Shown here piece after piece: positions 23,500 to 33,400 of a DNA stretch of 64,000 nt; the stretch's first letter is position 1; every line of letters starts with the position of its first letter. The DNA is taken from positions 46,535 to 110,534 of the forward strand of contig JANQGM010000006.1 of the NCBI GenBank assembly GCA_028277345.1. The letters run 5' to 3'. Position numbers and translations under genes: made by a program. Source of the DNA: Candidatus Bipolaricaulota bacterium. GTDB lineage: Bacteria > Bipolaricaulota > Bipolaricaulia > UBA7950 > UBA9294. A model generated the notes under the pieces. That model searched no databases. It worked only from the letters and a program-made list of their open reading frames with translations, and was not told where the DNA came from.

Positions 23500-23857
23500 G
23501 CATGCGATGGACCATCCATCGCAATCTTTGAATCACGTGTTAATCGGGAGGACGAGGGCTCATCGAGCCATTCCTCCGTTTATCCTCGGTTCACTTGTCA
23601 ATGACCTACGAACTAATTGTTCCACCTTTTCTCAAGGTTTAGACATGGCGTCGAGATACAACGAGGCTGAAGCTCATGAAGGCTGAGAATACGGTACGAT
23701 TTCAGCGTGTTTTTGAAAGCACCGGACAACGAAGCGTTGTCGGTGAAACCGAACCGCGTTCGAGGTGTTTAGTAAGCGTAATGACAGGTTTGCTTTTATC
23801 GCCGGTTCCACCATGCTTTGGTTAACGAACTGATTCATCATGCACGGGAGGGTCATT
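23500..23857. other. Intergenic region upstream of riboswitch leader and alpha-2-macroglobulin gene
   Basis: Divergent promoter space. It holds a perfect 8-bp hairpin GCGATGGA-CCA-TCCATCGC (23504-23522) just upstream of the riboswitches, and a short inverted repeat ACAACG-AAG-CGTTGT near 23725. No near-consensus promoter or protein-like frame could be called. Confidence 0.4.
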
Positions 23858-26800
23858 ATGCGTTACGCCAGTCAGCAATTCTTGGTGCAGTTGGGGCTTC
23901 TCTTAGCCGCTTTGCTCCTCGCACTCTCGTTCTCATTCGGTGTCACGGCCAATCCCGCCGTGGTCCATCATGCGCCGGCCCAGGGAGAGGAGTTGCGGCT
24001 GGATGGCATCATTGAGATCCAGTTCAACCAGCCGATGGATCCCCAGTCGATACAGAAGGCTTGGTCGATCGAGCCCTCCGCCGAAGGAACCCTGAGTTGG
24101 CTCACACCGTCGATCCTGCATTTTCGCCCTGATGTCCCTTGGACGCGCGATACCGAGTACCGACTGTATCTATCGACCACCGCACGCACGTACGACGGAC
24201 AGCCGCTTGATGATCCCTTCGACCTCATCCTTCGAACGGTCGGCTACTTGGAAGCGACTCAACGGCTTCCCGCGGACGGAGCAACCGAGATCGCGGCGGA
24301 TACGCCGATTTTCGTGGCATTCAACCGTCCCGTCGTTCCGCTGATGACGCTTTCCGATCCTCATGCAGCCGATCTTCCCCAGCCGCTTTCCTTCACCCCC
24401 GAGATCAGCGGAACGGGCGAGTGGTTGAATACGTCCATCTACGTTTTTACGCCCGACGCGCCGCTCACCGGAGGGACGACCTATACGGTCACGCTACGCG
24501 CCGGCCTCTCCGATACAACGGGAGGCATTCTGGCATCGGATGTCGTGTGGCGTTTCTTCACCGAGCGTCCGAAACTGGTTTGGCACAGCCCTTCATCGAA
24601 CAGCCGCCTCGTTCCCATCGAAACGTCCATTGAGTTCACCTTCAACATGCCCGTTGACCTGAATACCGTGCGCGAACGTTTCGAACTTCGGACCACCGGA
24701 ATTCTGGGCGGGTTGTTCTCCGAACTCATCCCAGGCGAATGGACGAGTGACGGCGAAACCGTTGTTTTCCAACCGGATGTACCCTTGGATTTCGATCGCA
24801 GCTACCGCCTCACGCTGGCGCCGGGGGTCACCGGACGTAGCGGAGGCTTGGGAATGGAGGAAAGCATCTCCTCCACGTTCAGGACGGTCCCGTTGCCGAG
24901 AATCCTGAGTACCGACCCACTGCATGGAGAATCCGACGCCTATCCTTACACCTCATTCGTGATCACGTTTAACACTCCGATCAATCCGGACACCGTGCTC
25001 GATCATGTGTCCATCTCCCCGGAGCCCGACCCCGAAGAAATCTCCGGCTACTACCGGTCCTGGGATCGTTCGTATGTCATCCGCTTCGGAGCAGGTCCCA
25101 GCCAGTCCTACGAAGTTGAGATCGCCAGTGGCATCGAGGATCCGTATGGGAACAGAACGGATCAGCCGATGACAGTCCGTTTTTCGACTCGGGCCTTGGA
25201 GCCTTCAGCATGGCTTCATGTCCCAGGCCAGGTCGGCACGTTCAGCACCTACGAGCCTGCGACGATGGTCGTCGCACATCGCAACACGGACTCGATAACG
25301 CTGACCCTATCCCGCCTCACGATGGAGGACTACTTCGACGCAACGTCGGACTGGTATCGTTACGCGCCGTCCCGCGAATCGCAACTCCGCCGCTGGACAG
25401 TTCCCGTATCCGGCAAGCTCGATGCCGTCGCCTATACCCCTGTCGAACTCCTTTCCGACGCGTCACGCCTTGAGCCCGGCATCTATATGGTCGAGCTGGA
25501 GGCGCGCGGTGTCGATTGGAACCGCTGGCAGCATCGCCACCTTCTGATCGCCAGCCCCATCAACCTCACGTTGAAGACCTCGGCGGATGAAACGCTCGTT
25601 TGGGCGTGCGATCTCTCCAGTGGAGAGCCCATCCCCGGATTGATTCTGCGCGCGTACGACGGCGACGGCGATCCCGTAGAAGCCACGATCACCGATCGCG
25701 ACGGCGTGGCCACATTTGCCGGAGCCGATGCCGTTGATTGGCGCGGACTCACCATCCGTTCGTTGACTCCGTTTGCACTCGGAACCTCAGAGTGGTCCGA
25801 CGGCATCTCGATCTGGGATTTCGGCTATCGCGCAGAGGGAGCCACGGATCGCCGCCTCTTCTTGGATACGGACCGTCCCATTTACCGCCCAGGGCAAGCG
25901 GTTCATTTCCGGGGCGTGCTCCGTGATGAGATCGATGCGCGATACAGCGTCCCCAACGAGGGGAAGGTCCAGTTGGAGATTCGCGACTCTCAATGGAATC
26001 TGATTCACTCGGAGTCCTATGCGCTGGATGAATTCGGCGCCTTTGATGGAACGCTTCAACTTGATGATGACGCCTTCATCGGAACCTACCGCTTCGAGGC
26101 TTCCACTGAAGGGATGTATTTCACGGAATCGTTCGAGGTCGCCGCGTACCGGGCGCCGGAATTCAAGGTGACGGTTCAGCCGCAAGCCGACGAACTCGTG
26201 TCCGGAGATGCCATTCAGGCGATGGTCGAGGTCGATTATTTCTTCGGCGCTCCCGTAGCGGATCAAACGGTTGAATGGGACCTTTATGTCGATGCGTTCC
26301 ATTTTTCTCCGTCGCACCTTGGCCGGTATACGTTCTCCGATCGCGATGATCCTTGGATCTGCTGGACCTGTTGGTGGCTTCCGCCATCAACACCAACGCC
26401 CGTATTGGACGGCTCCGGCATCACGAACAACGACGGCAATCTGCTCATTGCCATTCCATACGACGCACTGCAGGACGCGCTCGCTGACGATGTGACGGGG
26501 AGTTTGAGCTTGACCCTTGAAGCCACCGCTCGTGGGGCGGACGGCCAAGTCATTTCCGGACGACGTCAAATCACGGTCCATGCCGCCGAGCTCTACGCCG
26601 GGCTTTCGGTACCTTCATCGATCGCCCGGGCCGGCGAGCCGGCCGCCGTCGATGTCGTCACAGTAGATTGGAGCGGCGCGCGTGTCGCCGCTCAGCAACT
26701 CACGTATCACGTTTTCCGGCGTGAATGGAACAACATCTACGAAGAGGATGCCTCGGGCAGCGGCCATTGGACCTGGACGGTCGATGATATCGAAGTTGAA

Positions 26801-29800
26801 ACCGGGACACTGACCACGGATGGAGTCGGCGTCGGCCGATTTAGCGTCACGCCGCCTGAGGGCGGCACGTACAAGGTGCAGATTACGGGCACGGATGCCG
26901 AGGGGCGTCAGACCCGATCCAGCCTCTTCCTTTGGGTGACCGGACCGGAGACCGTTTCCTGGCGCCGCTCCAATGACGACCGGATCACGCTCATTTCGGA
27001 TAAAACCCAGTACGAGGTCGGAGACATCGCGCGACTGCTCATTCCCAGCCCCTATGCCAACCCGCATTGGGCCCTCATCACGGTCGAGCGCGCGGGCGTG
27101 TTGTACCGCGAGGTTCGCCGACTTGAGACAAACAGCGACGTTTACGAGCTTCCCATTACCCAGGACCATATCCCCAACATCTATGTCAGCGTCGTCGTGT
27201 TCCAAGGGCTTGACGCGGCCCTTGCGGCTGCAGATGGCGCAGGTGTCGCCGAGAGCAAGGTTGGGTATGCTGCTCTGGACGTCTCGCCAGCGCCGAAGGC
27301 GCTTCACATCGAACTCCTACCGTCCAATCACCGTCCTCTTCCTGGCAACGAGGTAGCGTACGAGATTCGAGTCACGGATGACTATGGAAATCCTGTTCAG
27401 ACAGCGCTTGCCTTCGATCTGGTTGATGCCGCGGTCCTGACGCTACGCCCACGAACGGCCAATGCCATCATGGATGCGTTCTATGGACAACGCGGATTGG
27501 GCGTGTCCACCGCCAGCGGCCTGTCGATATCCATCAATCGGCTGGTGGTCGAGCAACTGGATGACCTTGCCGATGGCGACGAAGAGAAGTTCGCGGCGGA
27601 CGAAAACATGTCCGGAAGCGCCGCACCGCAAGCCGTGATGGCAGAAGCCGCGGACGCCAGCGCGGAGCCGGGCACGGCGCTGCGAAGTGCGGTTGCGCAA
27701 CAACTCCCCGAGGGAATCACCATCCGTGAAGACTTCGAGGATACCGCTCACTGGAGTGGCGACGTCATCACGGATGCGGACGGACGTACGACCATTGCTA
27801 TCGAATTGCCCGATAACCTCACGACATGGACGGCGCGAGCCGTTGGAATCACGCTCGATACCGAGGTTGGGGAGGGAACAGCCGACCTTCTGGTAACCAA
27901 ACCCCTGCTCATTCGCCCGGTAACGCCGAGGTTCCTGGTCGTTGGAGACCGCGGACGCCTGCTCGCCAACATTTCCAATCAAACGGATCAGGATCTGGAG
28001 GCTGAAGTCACGCTTGCCCAAAGCGGACTGGCTCTGGAGGACGAGGCCGTCCGTACAGTTCACCTTCCCGCCCAGGGTGAGATCGCCGTGGAGTGGTGGG
28101 GGATCGCCCAGGACGTCGATGCCGCGGACCTCGCCTTCAGCGTCGTCTCTGGGGAACTGTCCGACGCTGCCCGCCCCCGACTGACGACCGGACCGGATGG
28201 GGCGCTGCGCGTCTTCAAGTACACGTCTCCTGAGATCGTCGGAACGTCCGGCCAGCTTACCGAACCCGGCAGCCGGACCGAGATCGTGATGCTACCTCCC
28301 CAACTCGATGACACACGATCCGAGTTGATCTTGCGACTGGAGACCTCGCTGGCGGCCGCCATGCAAGAAGGGCTGGCATACCTGGAGCATTTCAAGTACG
28401 AATGCACCGAACAGGTTATCAGCCGCTTCCTGCCCAATGTACTGACCGCACGCGCCTTGCAAGACGTAGGCATCGAGAACCCCGAGCTCGCCGAACGCCT
28501 GCCGGAACTGGTCGCGCAGGGACTTGAGAAACTCGTGGTTCGCCAGCATGGGGACGGCGGATGGGGATGGTGGACGGAAGACGACTCCAGCCCCTATCTC
28601 ACGGCCTATGCCATCTATGCGCTGATCGAAGCGTCCCGATCGGGCTACGACGTTCCCGGAGACGTCCTTGAGCGCGGCGTCGATTTCCTGGAACGCCATG
28701 TCACGGACTCGACGGATCTGACATCCGTCCGCGATGCGAATCGTCAAGCTTGGTTGACCTATGTTCTCGCCGAAGCCGGTCGGACGGACACAGCACTGAG
28801 AGCCGCCGAGCGCTTGTTCGAGAATCGCGCCAAGATGAGCCACTACGCCAAGGCGTGGCTTGCCCTGACCCTCGACCTCGGGAACGGGGAATCGTTGCTC
28901 ATCGATACGCTGGTGTCGGATCTGTATGGCGCCGCCATTCTCTCATCGACGGGGATGCATTGGGAAGAAGCCCAGTTCGACCGGTGGGCCATGAATACGG
29001 ATACGCGCTCGACCGCCATCATCCTCGATGCGCTGGTTCGCATCGATCCCACTCAGCCCAACTTGCCGAGCGTCGTTCGATGGCTCATGGTCGCTCGCAA
29101 GGGAGGCATTTGGGAAACAACCCAGGAAACGGCTTGGGCCCTGATCGCCCTCACCGATTGGATGGTGGCGACCGGTGAATTCTCCCCCGCCTACAGCTTC
29201 TCCACCGTACTCAATGGCAACGAGATCCTTGAAGGCCAGACCGATGGAACGGCGCTGTTGCAGCCGATCGAGTGGACGACGGGGACCGATCAGTTGCTCT
29301 CGGATGGGGGCAATACCCTGACCTTCAGGCGGGGTGAGGGAGACGGTTCGCTCTATTACACCGCTCATCTGCTCTCTCATCTGCCTGTCAAAGAGATCGA
29401 GGCACTGAATCGTGGCATCATCCTGCAGCGGCAATACCTCTCTCCGGCGTGTGACGAGGATGAACCGTGCCCCGATCTCGATACGGTTGCGGAAGGGGAT
29501 GAGATTCAGGTTCTCCTGACCCTCATCGCGCCTCATGACTTGTATTACGTGGTTGTTGAAGATCCCTTCCCCGCAGGGTGTGAAGCCATCGATCCCTCCT
29601 TGGCCACAACGAGCCTCTCCGCCGAGGGACCTCGACTCGACCGGTCAAGCGATGACGCATGGAACCGGATCTTCTGGTGGTGGTGGCGCTGGTATTCTCA
29701 TTCGGAGTTCCGCGATGAGAAGGTCGTTCTGTTCGCCGAGTATCTGCCGGCGGGAACCTACACCTTCCAGTACGCGTTGCGCGCGGTCACGCCCGGCGAG

Positions 29801-29899
29801 TTCGGCGTTCTTCCGACGTTCGCGACGGAGTTCTATTTCCCGGAGGTGTTCGGGCGGTCGGATGGAAGAACCTTGATCATCGAATCCCGTGGCGACTGA
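23858..29899 (+). CDS. Bacterial alpha-2-macroglobulin family protein with CTEQ thioester
   Basis: Start at ATG 23858, decided by GGGAGGG 5 nt upstream; an ATG 18 nt earlier lacks an RBS. The 2,013-residue protein has a signal peptide (~1-31). Several Ig-like Big_5/MG0 repeats follow (about 32-430; IEIQFNQPMDP, IFVAFNRPVVP, IEFTFNMPVDL and ITFNTPINP mark their starts), then macroglobulin domains, a bait-region-like middle, and the thioester domain with C1516-T-E-Q1519. The Cys-Gln pair forms the internal thioester that covalently traps proteases. GGWGWWTEDDSSPYLTAYAI is the typical TED helix. The C-terminus ends in a receptor-binding-like beta domain. Bacterial members are usually lipoproteins coupled to PBP1C; neither a lipobox nor pbpC is seen here. 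Confidence 0.93.
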   Translation: MRYASQQFLVQLGLLLAALLLALSFSFGVTANPAVVHHAPAQGEELRLDGIIEIQFNQPMDPQSIQKAWSIEPSAEGTLSWLTPSILHFRPDVPWTRDTEYRLYLSTTARTYDGQPLDDPFDLILRTVGYLEATQRLPADGATEIAADTPIFVAFNRPVVPLMTLSDPHAADLPQPLSFTPEISGTGEWLNTSIYVFTPDAPLTGGTTYTVTLRAGLSDTTGGILASDVVWRFFTERPKLVWHSPSSNSRLVPIETSIEFTFNMPVDLNTVRERFELRTTGILGGLFSELIPGEWTSDGETVVFQPDVPLDFDRSYRLTLAPGVTGRSGGLGMEESISSTFRTVPLPRILSTDPLHGESDAYPYTSFVITFNTPINPDTVLDHVSISPEPDPEEISGYYRSWDRSYVIRFGAGPSQSYEVEIASGIEDPYGNRTDQPMTVRFSTRALEPSAWLHVPGQVGTFSTYEPATMVVAHRNTDSITLTLSRLTMEDYFDATSDWYRYAPSRESQLRRWTVPVSGKLDAVAYTPVELLSDASRLEPGIYMVELEARGVDWNRWQHRHLLIASPINLTLKTSADETLVWACDLSSGEPIPGLILRAYDGDGDPVEATITDRDGVATFAGADAVDWRGLTIRSLTPFALGTSEWSDGISIWDFGYRAEGATDRRLFLDTDRPIYRPGQAVHFRGVLRDEIDARYSVPNEGKVQLEIRDSQWNLIHSESYALDEFGAFDGTLQLDDDAFIGTYRFEASTEGMYFTESFEVAAYRAPEFKVTVQPQADELVSGDAIQAMVEVDYFFGAPVADQTVEWDLYVDAFHFSPSHLGRYTFSDRDDPWICWTCWWLPPSTPTPVLDGSGITNNDGNLLIAIPYDALQDALADDVTGSLSLTLEATARGADGQVISGRRQITVHAAELYAGLSVPSSIARAGEPAAVDVVTVDWSGARVAAQQLTYHVFRREWNNIYEEDASGSGHWTWTVDDIEVETGTLTTDGVGVGRFSVTPPEGGTYKVQITGTDAEGRQTRSSLFLWVTGPETVSWRRSNDDRITLISDKTQYEVGDIARLLIPSPYANPHWALITVERAGVLYREVRRLETNSDVYELPITQDHIPNIYVSVVVFQGLDAALAAADGAGVAESKVGYAALDVSPAPKALHIELLPSNHRPLPGNEVAYEIRVTDDYGNPVQTALAFDLVDAAVLTLRPRTANAIMDAFYGQRGLGVSTASGLSISINRLVVEQLDDLADGDEEKFAADENMSGSAAPQAVMAEAADASAEPGTALRSAVAQQLPEGITIREDFEDTAHWSGDVITDADGRTTIAIELPDNLTTWTARAVGITLDTEVGEGTADLLVTKPLLIRPVTPRFLVVGDRGRLLANISNQTDQDLEAEVTLAQSGLALEDEAVRTVHLPAQGEIAVEWWGIAQDVDAADLAFSVVSGELSDAARPRLTTGPDGALRVFKYTSPEIVGTSGQLTEPGSRTEIVMLPPQLDDTRSELILRLETSLAAAMQEGLAYLEHFKYECTEQVISRFLPNVLTARALQDVGIENPELAERLPELVAQGLEKLVVRQHGDGGWGWWTEDDSSPYLTAYAIYALIEASRSGYDVPGDVLERGVDFLERHVTDSTDLTSVRDANRQAWLTYVLAEAGRTDTALRAAERLFENRAKMSHYAKAWLALTLDLGNGESLLIDTLVSDLYGAAILSSTGMHWEEAQFDRWAMNTDTRSTAIILDALVRIDPTQPNLPSVVRWLMVARKGGIWETTQETAWALIALTDWMVATGEFSPAYSFSTVLNGNEILEGQTDGTALLQPIEWTTGTDQLLSDGGNTLTFRRGEGDGSLYYTAHLLSHLPVKEIEALNRGIILQRQYLSPACDEDEPCPDLDTVAEGDEIQVLLTLIAPHDLYYVVVEDPFPAGCEAIDPSLATTSLSAEGPRLDRSSDDAWNRIFWWWWRWYSHSEFRDEKVVLFAEYLPAGTYTFQYALRAVTPGEFGVLPTFATEFYFPEVFGRSDGRTLIIESRGD

Positions 29900-29902
29900 C
29901 GC

Positions 29903-30304
29903 CTAGCCGCGGAGAATCTGGATGGCGTGGGCATTGTTGGAGCACGCGAGCACGACAATGCCCACCTTGCCCTCTTCGGGCACGGAAACGTGCAGATCCT
30001 TGATGAGGATGTCCTTTCGCGCCAACGCTTCCGTTGCCCGGCGGAGAAAGCCGGGATGATGCGGAAGCGAGACCATCACCACGTCCCGCTGGTCGACGGT
30101 ATAGCCGGCATCCCGCAATGCCGAGGTCGCATACGATTGGGAATTGGTCAGCAGGTAGACGATCGTCTCCTCATCGCCTGGGCAGAGCCGAACCGACAGC
30201 ACGTTGATCCCCATATCAGAGAGAATCCGCGTAATCCCAGCAAGAACGCCGAGACGGTCTTCCGAGTGCAATACGATTTCCTGCTGCAGCCGTGCGTCTA
30301 TCAT
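29903..30304 (-). CDS. Double ACT-domain protein
   Basis: A 133-residue protein made of two ACT modules: residues ~6-68 (IVLHSEDRLGVLAGITRILSDMGINVLSV) and ~75-130 (VVMVSLPHHPGFLRRATEALARKDILIKDL). ACT pairs bind amino acids and regulate metabolic enzymes; stand-alone double-ACT proteins are probable amino-acid sensors. It is convergent with the alpha-2-macroglobulin gene (3 nt apart). No enzyme partner lies nearby, so the ligand is unknown. Confidence 0.8.
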   Translation of the reverse strand: MIDARLQQEIVLHSEDRLGVLAGITRILSDMGINVLSVRLCPGDEETIVYLLTNSQSYATSALRDAGYTVDQRDVVMVSLPHHPGFLRRATEALARKDILIKDLHVSVPEEGKVGIVVLACSNNAHAIQILRG

Positions 30305-30423
30305 GGTGATCTTTTGCTACCGTACCCATGGTCTCGGACTTCGACCGACCCGCATGACCACGTAGGGCGAGACATTTGCGCGGCAGCTGACTGAGGAACC
30401 CCGATCACCGCGACATCGTACCA

Positions 30424-33400
30424 ATGTCCCATTCCCATCGCAGGCCAGTCCTACGAAATGTGCTGTGCATCACATACGGTTGGGGTGTCATGTTGGCGTG
30501 CATTGTGAATCAGACGCGTAGGGTGGGGGGCGCACTACTGTGCGTGCTTCTGCTTGGGTGGTGTGGATGGGCCGTTGAAGTCAACGTCCTGTCCGCCGCC
30601 AAGGAGGGCGCTCCTGGAGCCTTCGTCACCCATGTGTTTGCCGTCCTCAACGCATCCGATACCGCGGAAACGTACGACCTTGAGTTCGAGGCCCCCGCAG
30701 GATGGGGCTTGCTCGGCGCGCCAACGTCGATTGCCTTACAGCCCGGGGAGGAAAGCACGCTGTTCGTGACCGTGACCTTGCCTCCCGGAGCAGCCGCCGG
30801 CGCCTATACCATCGGACTCGTTGTGACGGCGCAATCGGATTCCATCGACAGTGCCTCGGCCACAGCTGAGGTCACCGTCACGCCAAGCAATGATGTCGAA
30901 TTGCTGTCGCCCACCGGAGCAAGCGTTCCGCCTGGAGGCAGCTTGACCTACGAATTCACGATCATCAATCGCGGCAACGCGCAGGACTCGTTCACCGTGA
31001 GTGCGACATCCTCGCGGGGCATTCCGGTATCCCTATCGCGTAGCAACGTCGACCTGGCGCCTCAAGAGCGCGTGGCATTCACTGTGCAACTCAGCGTTCC
31101 CATCGGAACCGACCCTGGCCGCGATGTCCTGACCGTCCTTGCCGAGTCCTCGCTATACGACGCCGTCGAATCGGATGCCGTTGTTTTCACGACGATCCTT
31201 CCGCCCGCGCCCGACGCGGTCGGGGGCACGGTGATGGAGGAGTTGCCCGCTCGAATCCGTCTCTCCATGGACAAGGACGTCCTCACGGGCGAGTTCGACA
31301 GCCAACTGACGTTCTCGACGTCAGGCCAAATCCTCGGCGGCTACTTCTCGTCCTTCTTCAGCCTGCTCGATCCACTCGGCCCGTCGCTGACCGAGATCAG
31401 CTCGTTTACCCTGCTTTATCGCCGCGCGCCCACCACCTTTTCTATCGGAAGCGTGTCGAGAACGCTTACAGATCTCACGCGCCTCTCCTGTACCGGTGGA
31501 TTACTCGCCGTCGATGGAGACTTCATCGATATGTCGATCATTGGCGGAGGAAACGACAATGAAACGCGGTTCGCCGGGCACCTTGCCGTGGGACCGGATG
31601 TCGCAAACGTTGGGATCGGCTATTGGACGATCCGCGACCCTCTCTCCACGACGCAAACGATCTGGACGGCCACCGCCCATGCGGAGCCCCTCGAAGACTG
31701 GACCTTGACTGTCGAGGGAAGCCTGGGGCTTGACGGTCCGCTCACAAGCCGAGCCTTCTTTTTCAATACAACGCTCGATTCATCGGGTTACTTCTTCAAT
31801 GGATCCGCGTTCTCCGTAGGGACCTATTTCCCCGGCGAACGCGCCGACAGCGCAGGGATCGAAGTCTCTCAACGGCTGCGGTTGGATTCGTTTTCACTGA
31901 GCGCATCGCTGCTGCACGAATGGGACAACGTCATCCGCGATCCGCTTCAGCCAACGCGAATCGTGGACGATCTCGGCTTTAACATGACAGCGACGCCTCT
32001 CGAGGACGGACCAACGCTTTCGTCAACCATTGATTTCACCTGGGATCGTTACGCGGATGAAACGCAGAAATCGGACCTCACAACCCTACTGGCGGTGAGC
32101 CTCACCGAGACGTCCGGTGTGTTCCCCTACTCGCTGACCGGCAAGGTGCTTGAGAACATCGATAACGTCACAGGCGCACATGTCCGAACGACAACCACGA
32201 CGGAAGGCGTCGGACTCTCAGTCGATGCGTTCTACCTGTTCCTGGAATTGACGCAAGAGCAGAGCTATGACGTGATCGCTGACGCGCTACTTGATGCCGA
32301 AGCGGATGTCTCCTTCCGGTTCCGTCCGGAAACAGCGCTCCATGAAGCCTCCATTACCTTGAGGAATACGCTCGACGATTTCGACCTATCCGGCTCGTTG
32401 TTCATCCGGTTCAACGATGACTTGGACATCATCTTTGACGGCTCGATCTCGTGGGATCGACACGACGCATCCGACATCAGTTTTGGCTGGGGAATCGCTT
32501 TCAACGCCAATGTAACACTCCCTCTTCCCTTCCTGGTCACCAAAGGCCGTCTTGAGGGCCGCGCGTTCATCGACCGGGACGGCGATGGGCGCTATGGTCT
32601 GAATGATGAGCCCGCGAGCGCCATTGTTGTCAGCGCGGGGCCAACGGAGGTTTCCACGGATGACGAGGGCTACTTCCGGTTCCCTCCGCTTTACCCCGAC
32701 ACCTTGACCTTGTCGGCCAGTCAGCTTCCCCCGGAGGCGCGGGTGGGCGCCCCCCAGGATGTCGCCATCTTCGCCGGCGAAACGCGATGGATCGACATTC
32801 CGTTGCTTCCGGTCACCCTTGTCAGGGGAGAGGTGTTCGAGGACATCGATCGGGACGGCATTCGCGATTCGAATGAAGGCGGATACGCACAGATTCGTGT
32901 GATCTTGACGGCAGCGGACGGCACCTCCGTCGATGCAACGACGGATATTGCCGGAACCTTCGTCTTCGCGGACGTTCTTCCGGGTACATACGTCCTGTCG
33001 CTCGATGCCGACTCATTGCCCGACCGCTTCGAGATGACGACCGCAGATTCAGCGACGCTCGTTGTTGGGGCCGATGCACCGCCCCCCACGTCGTTCGGCG
33101 GCACGATCCGCGAACGGGAGGTTATCATCACGTTCCAGCCTCCAACTGCCGATTTCCTGTTTGAGCCGGCAGAACCAGTCGCTGGAGAAATGGTGACCTT
33201 CGACGGCAGCTTCTCGTTCGACTTCGACGGGCAGATCGTCAGCTATGCCTGGGACTTCGATGGCGACGGACAACCGGACGCCACAGAAGCCATCGTATCC
33301 TTCACCTTCCCGGCCGCGGGAACCTACGACATCGCATTGACCGTTGTCGATGACGCAGGAAATGAAGACACGATAATCACTTCCGTGACTGTATCGGGAG

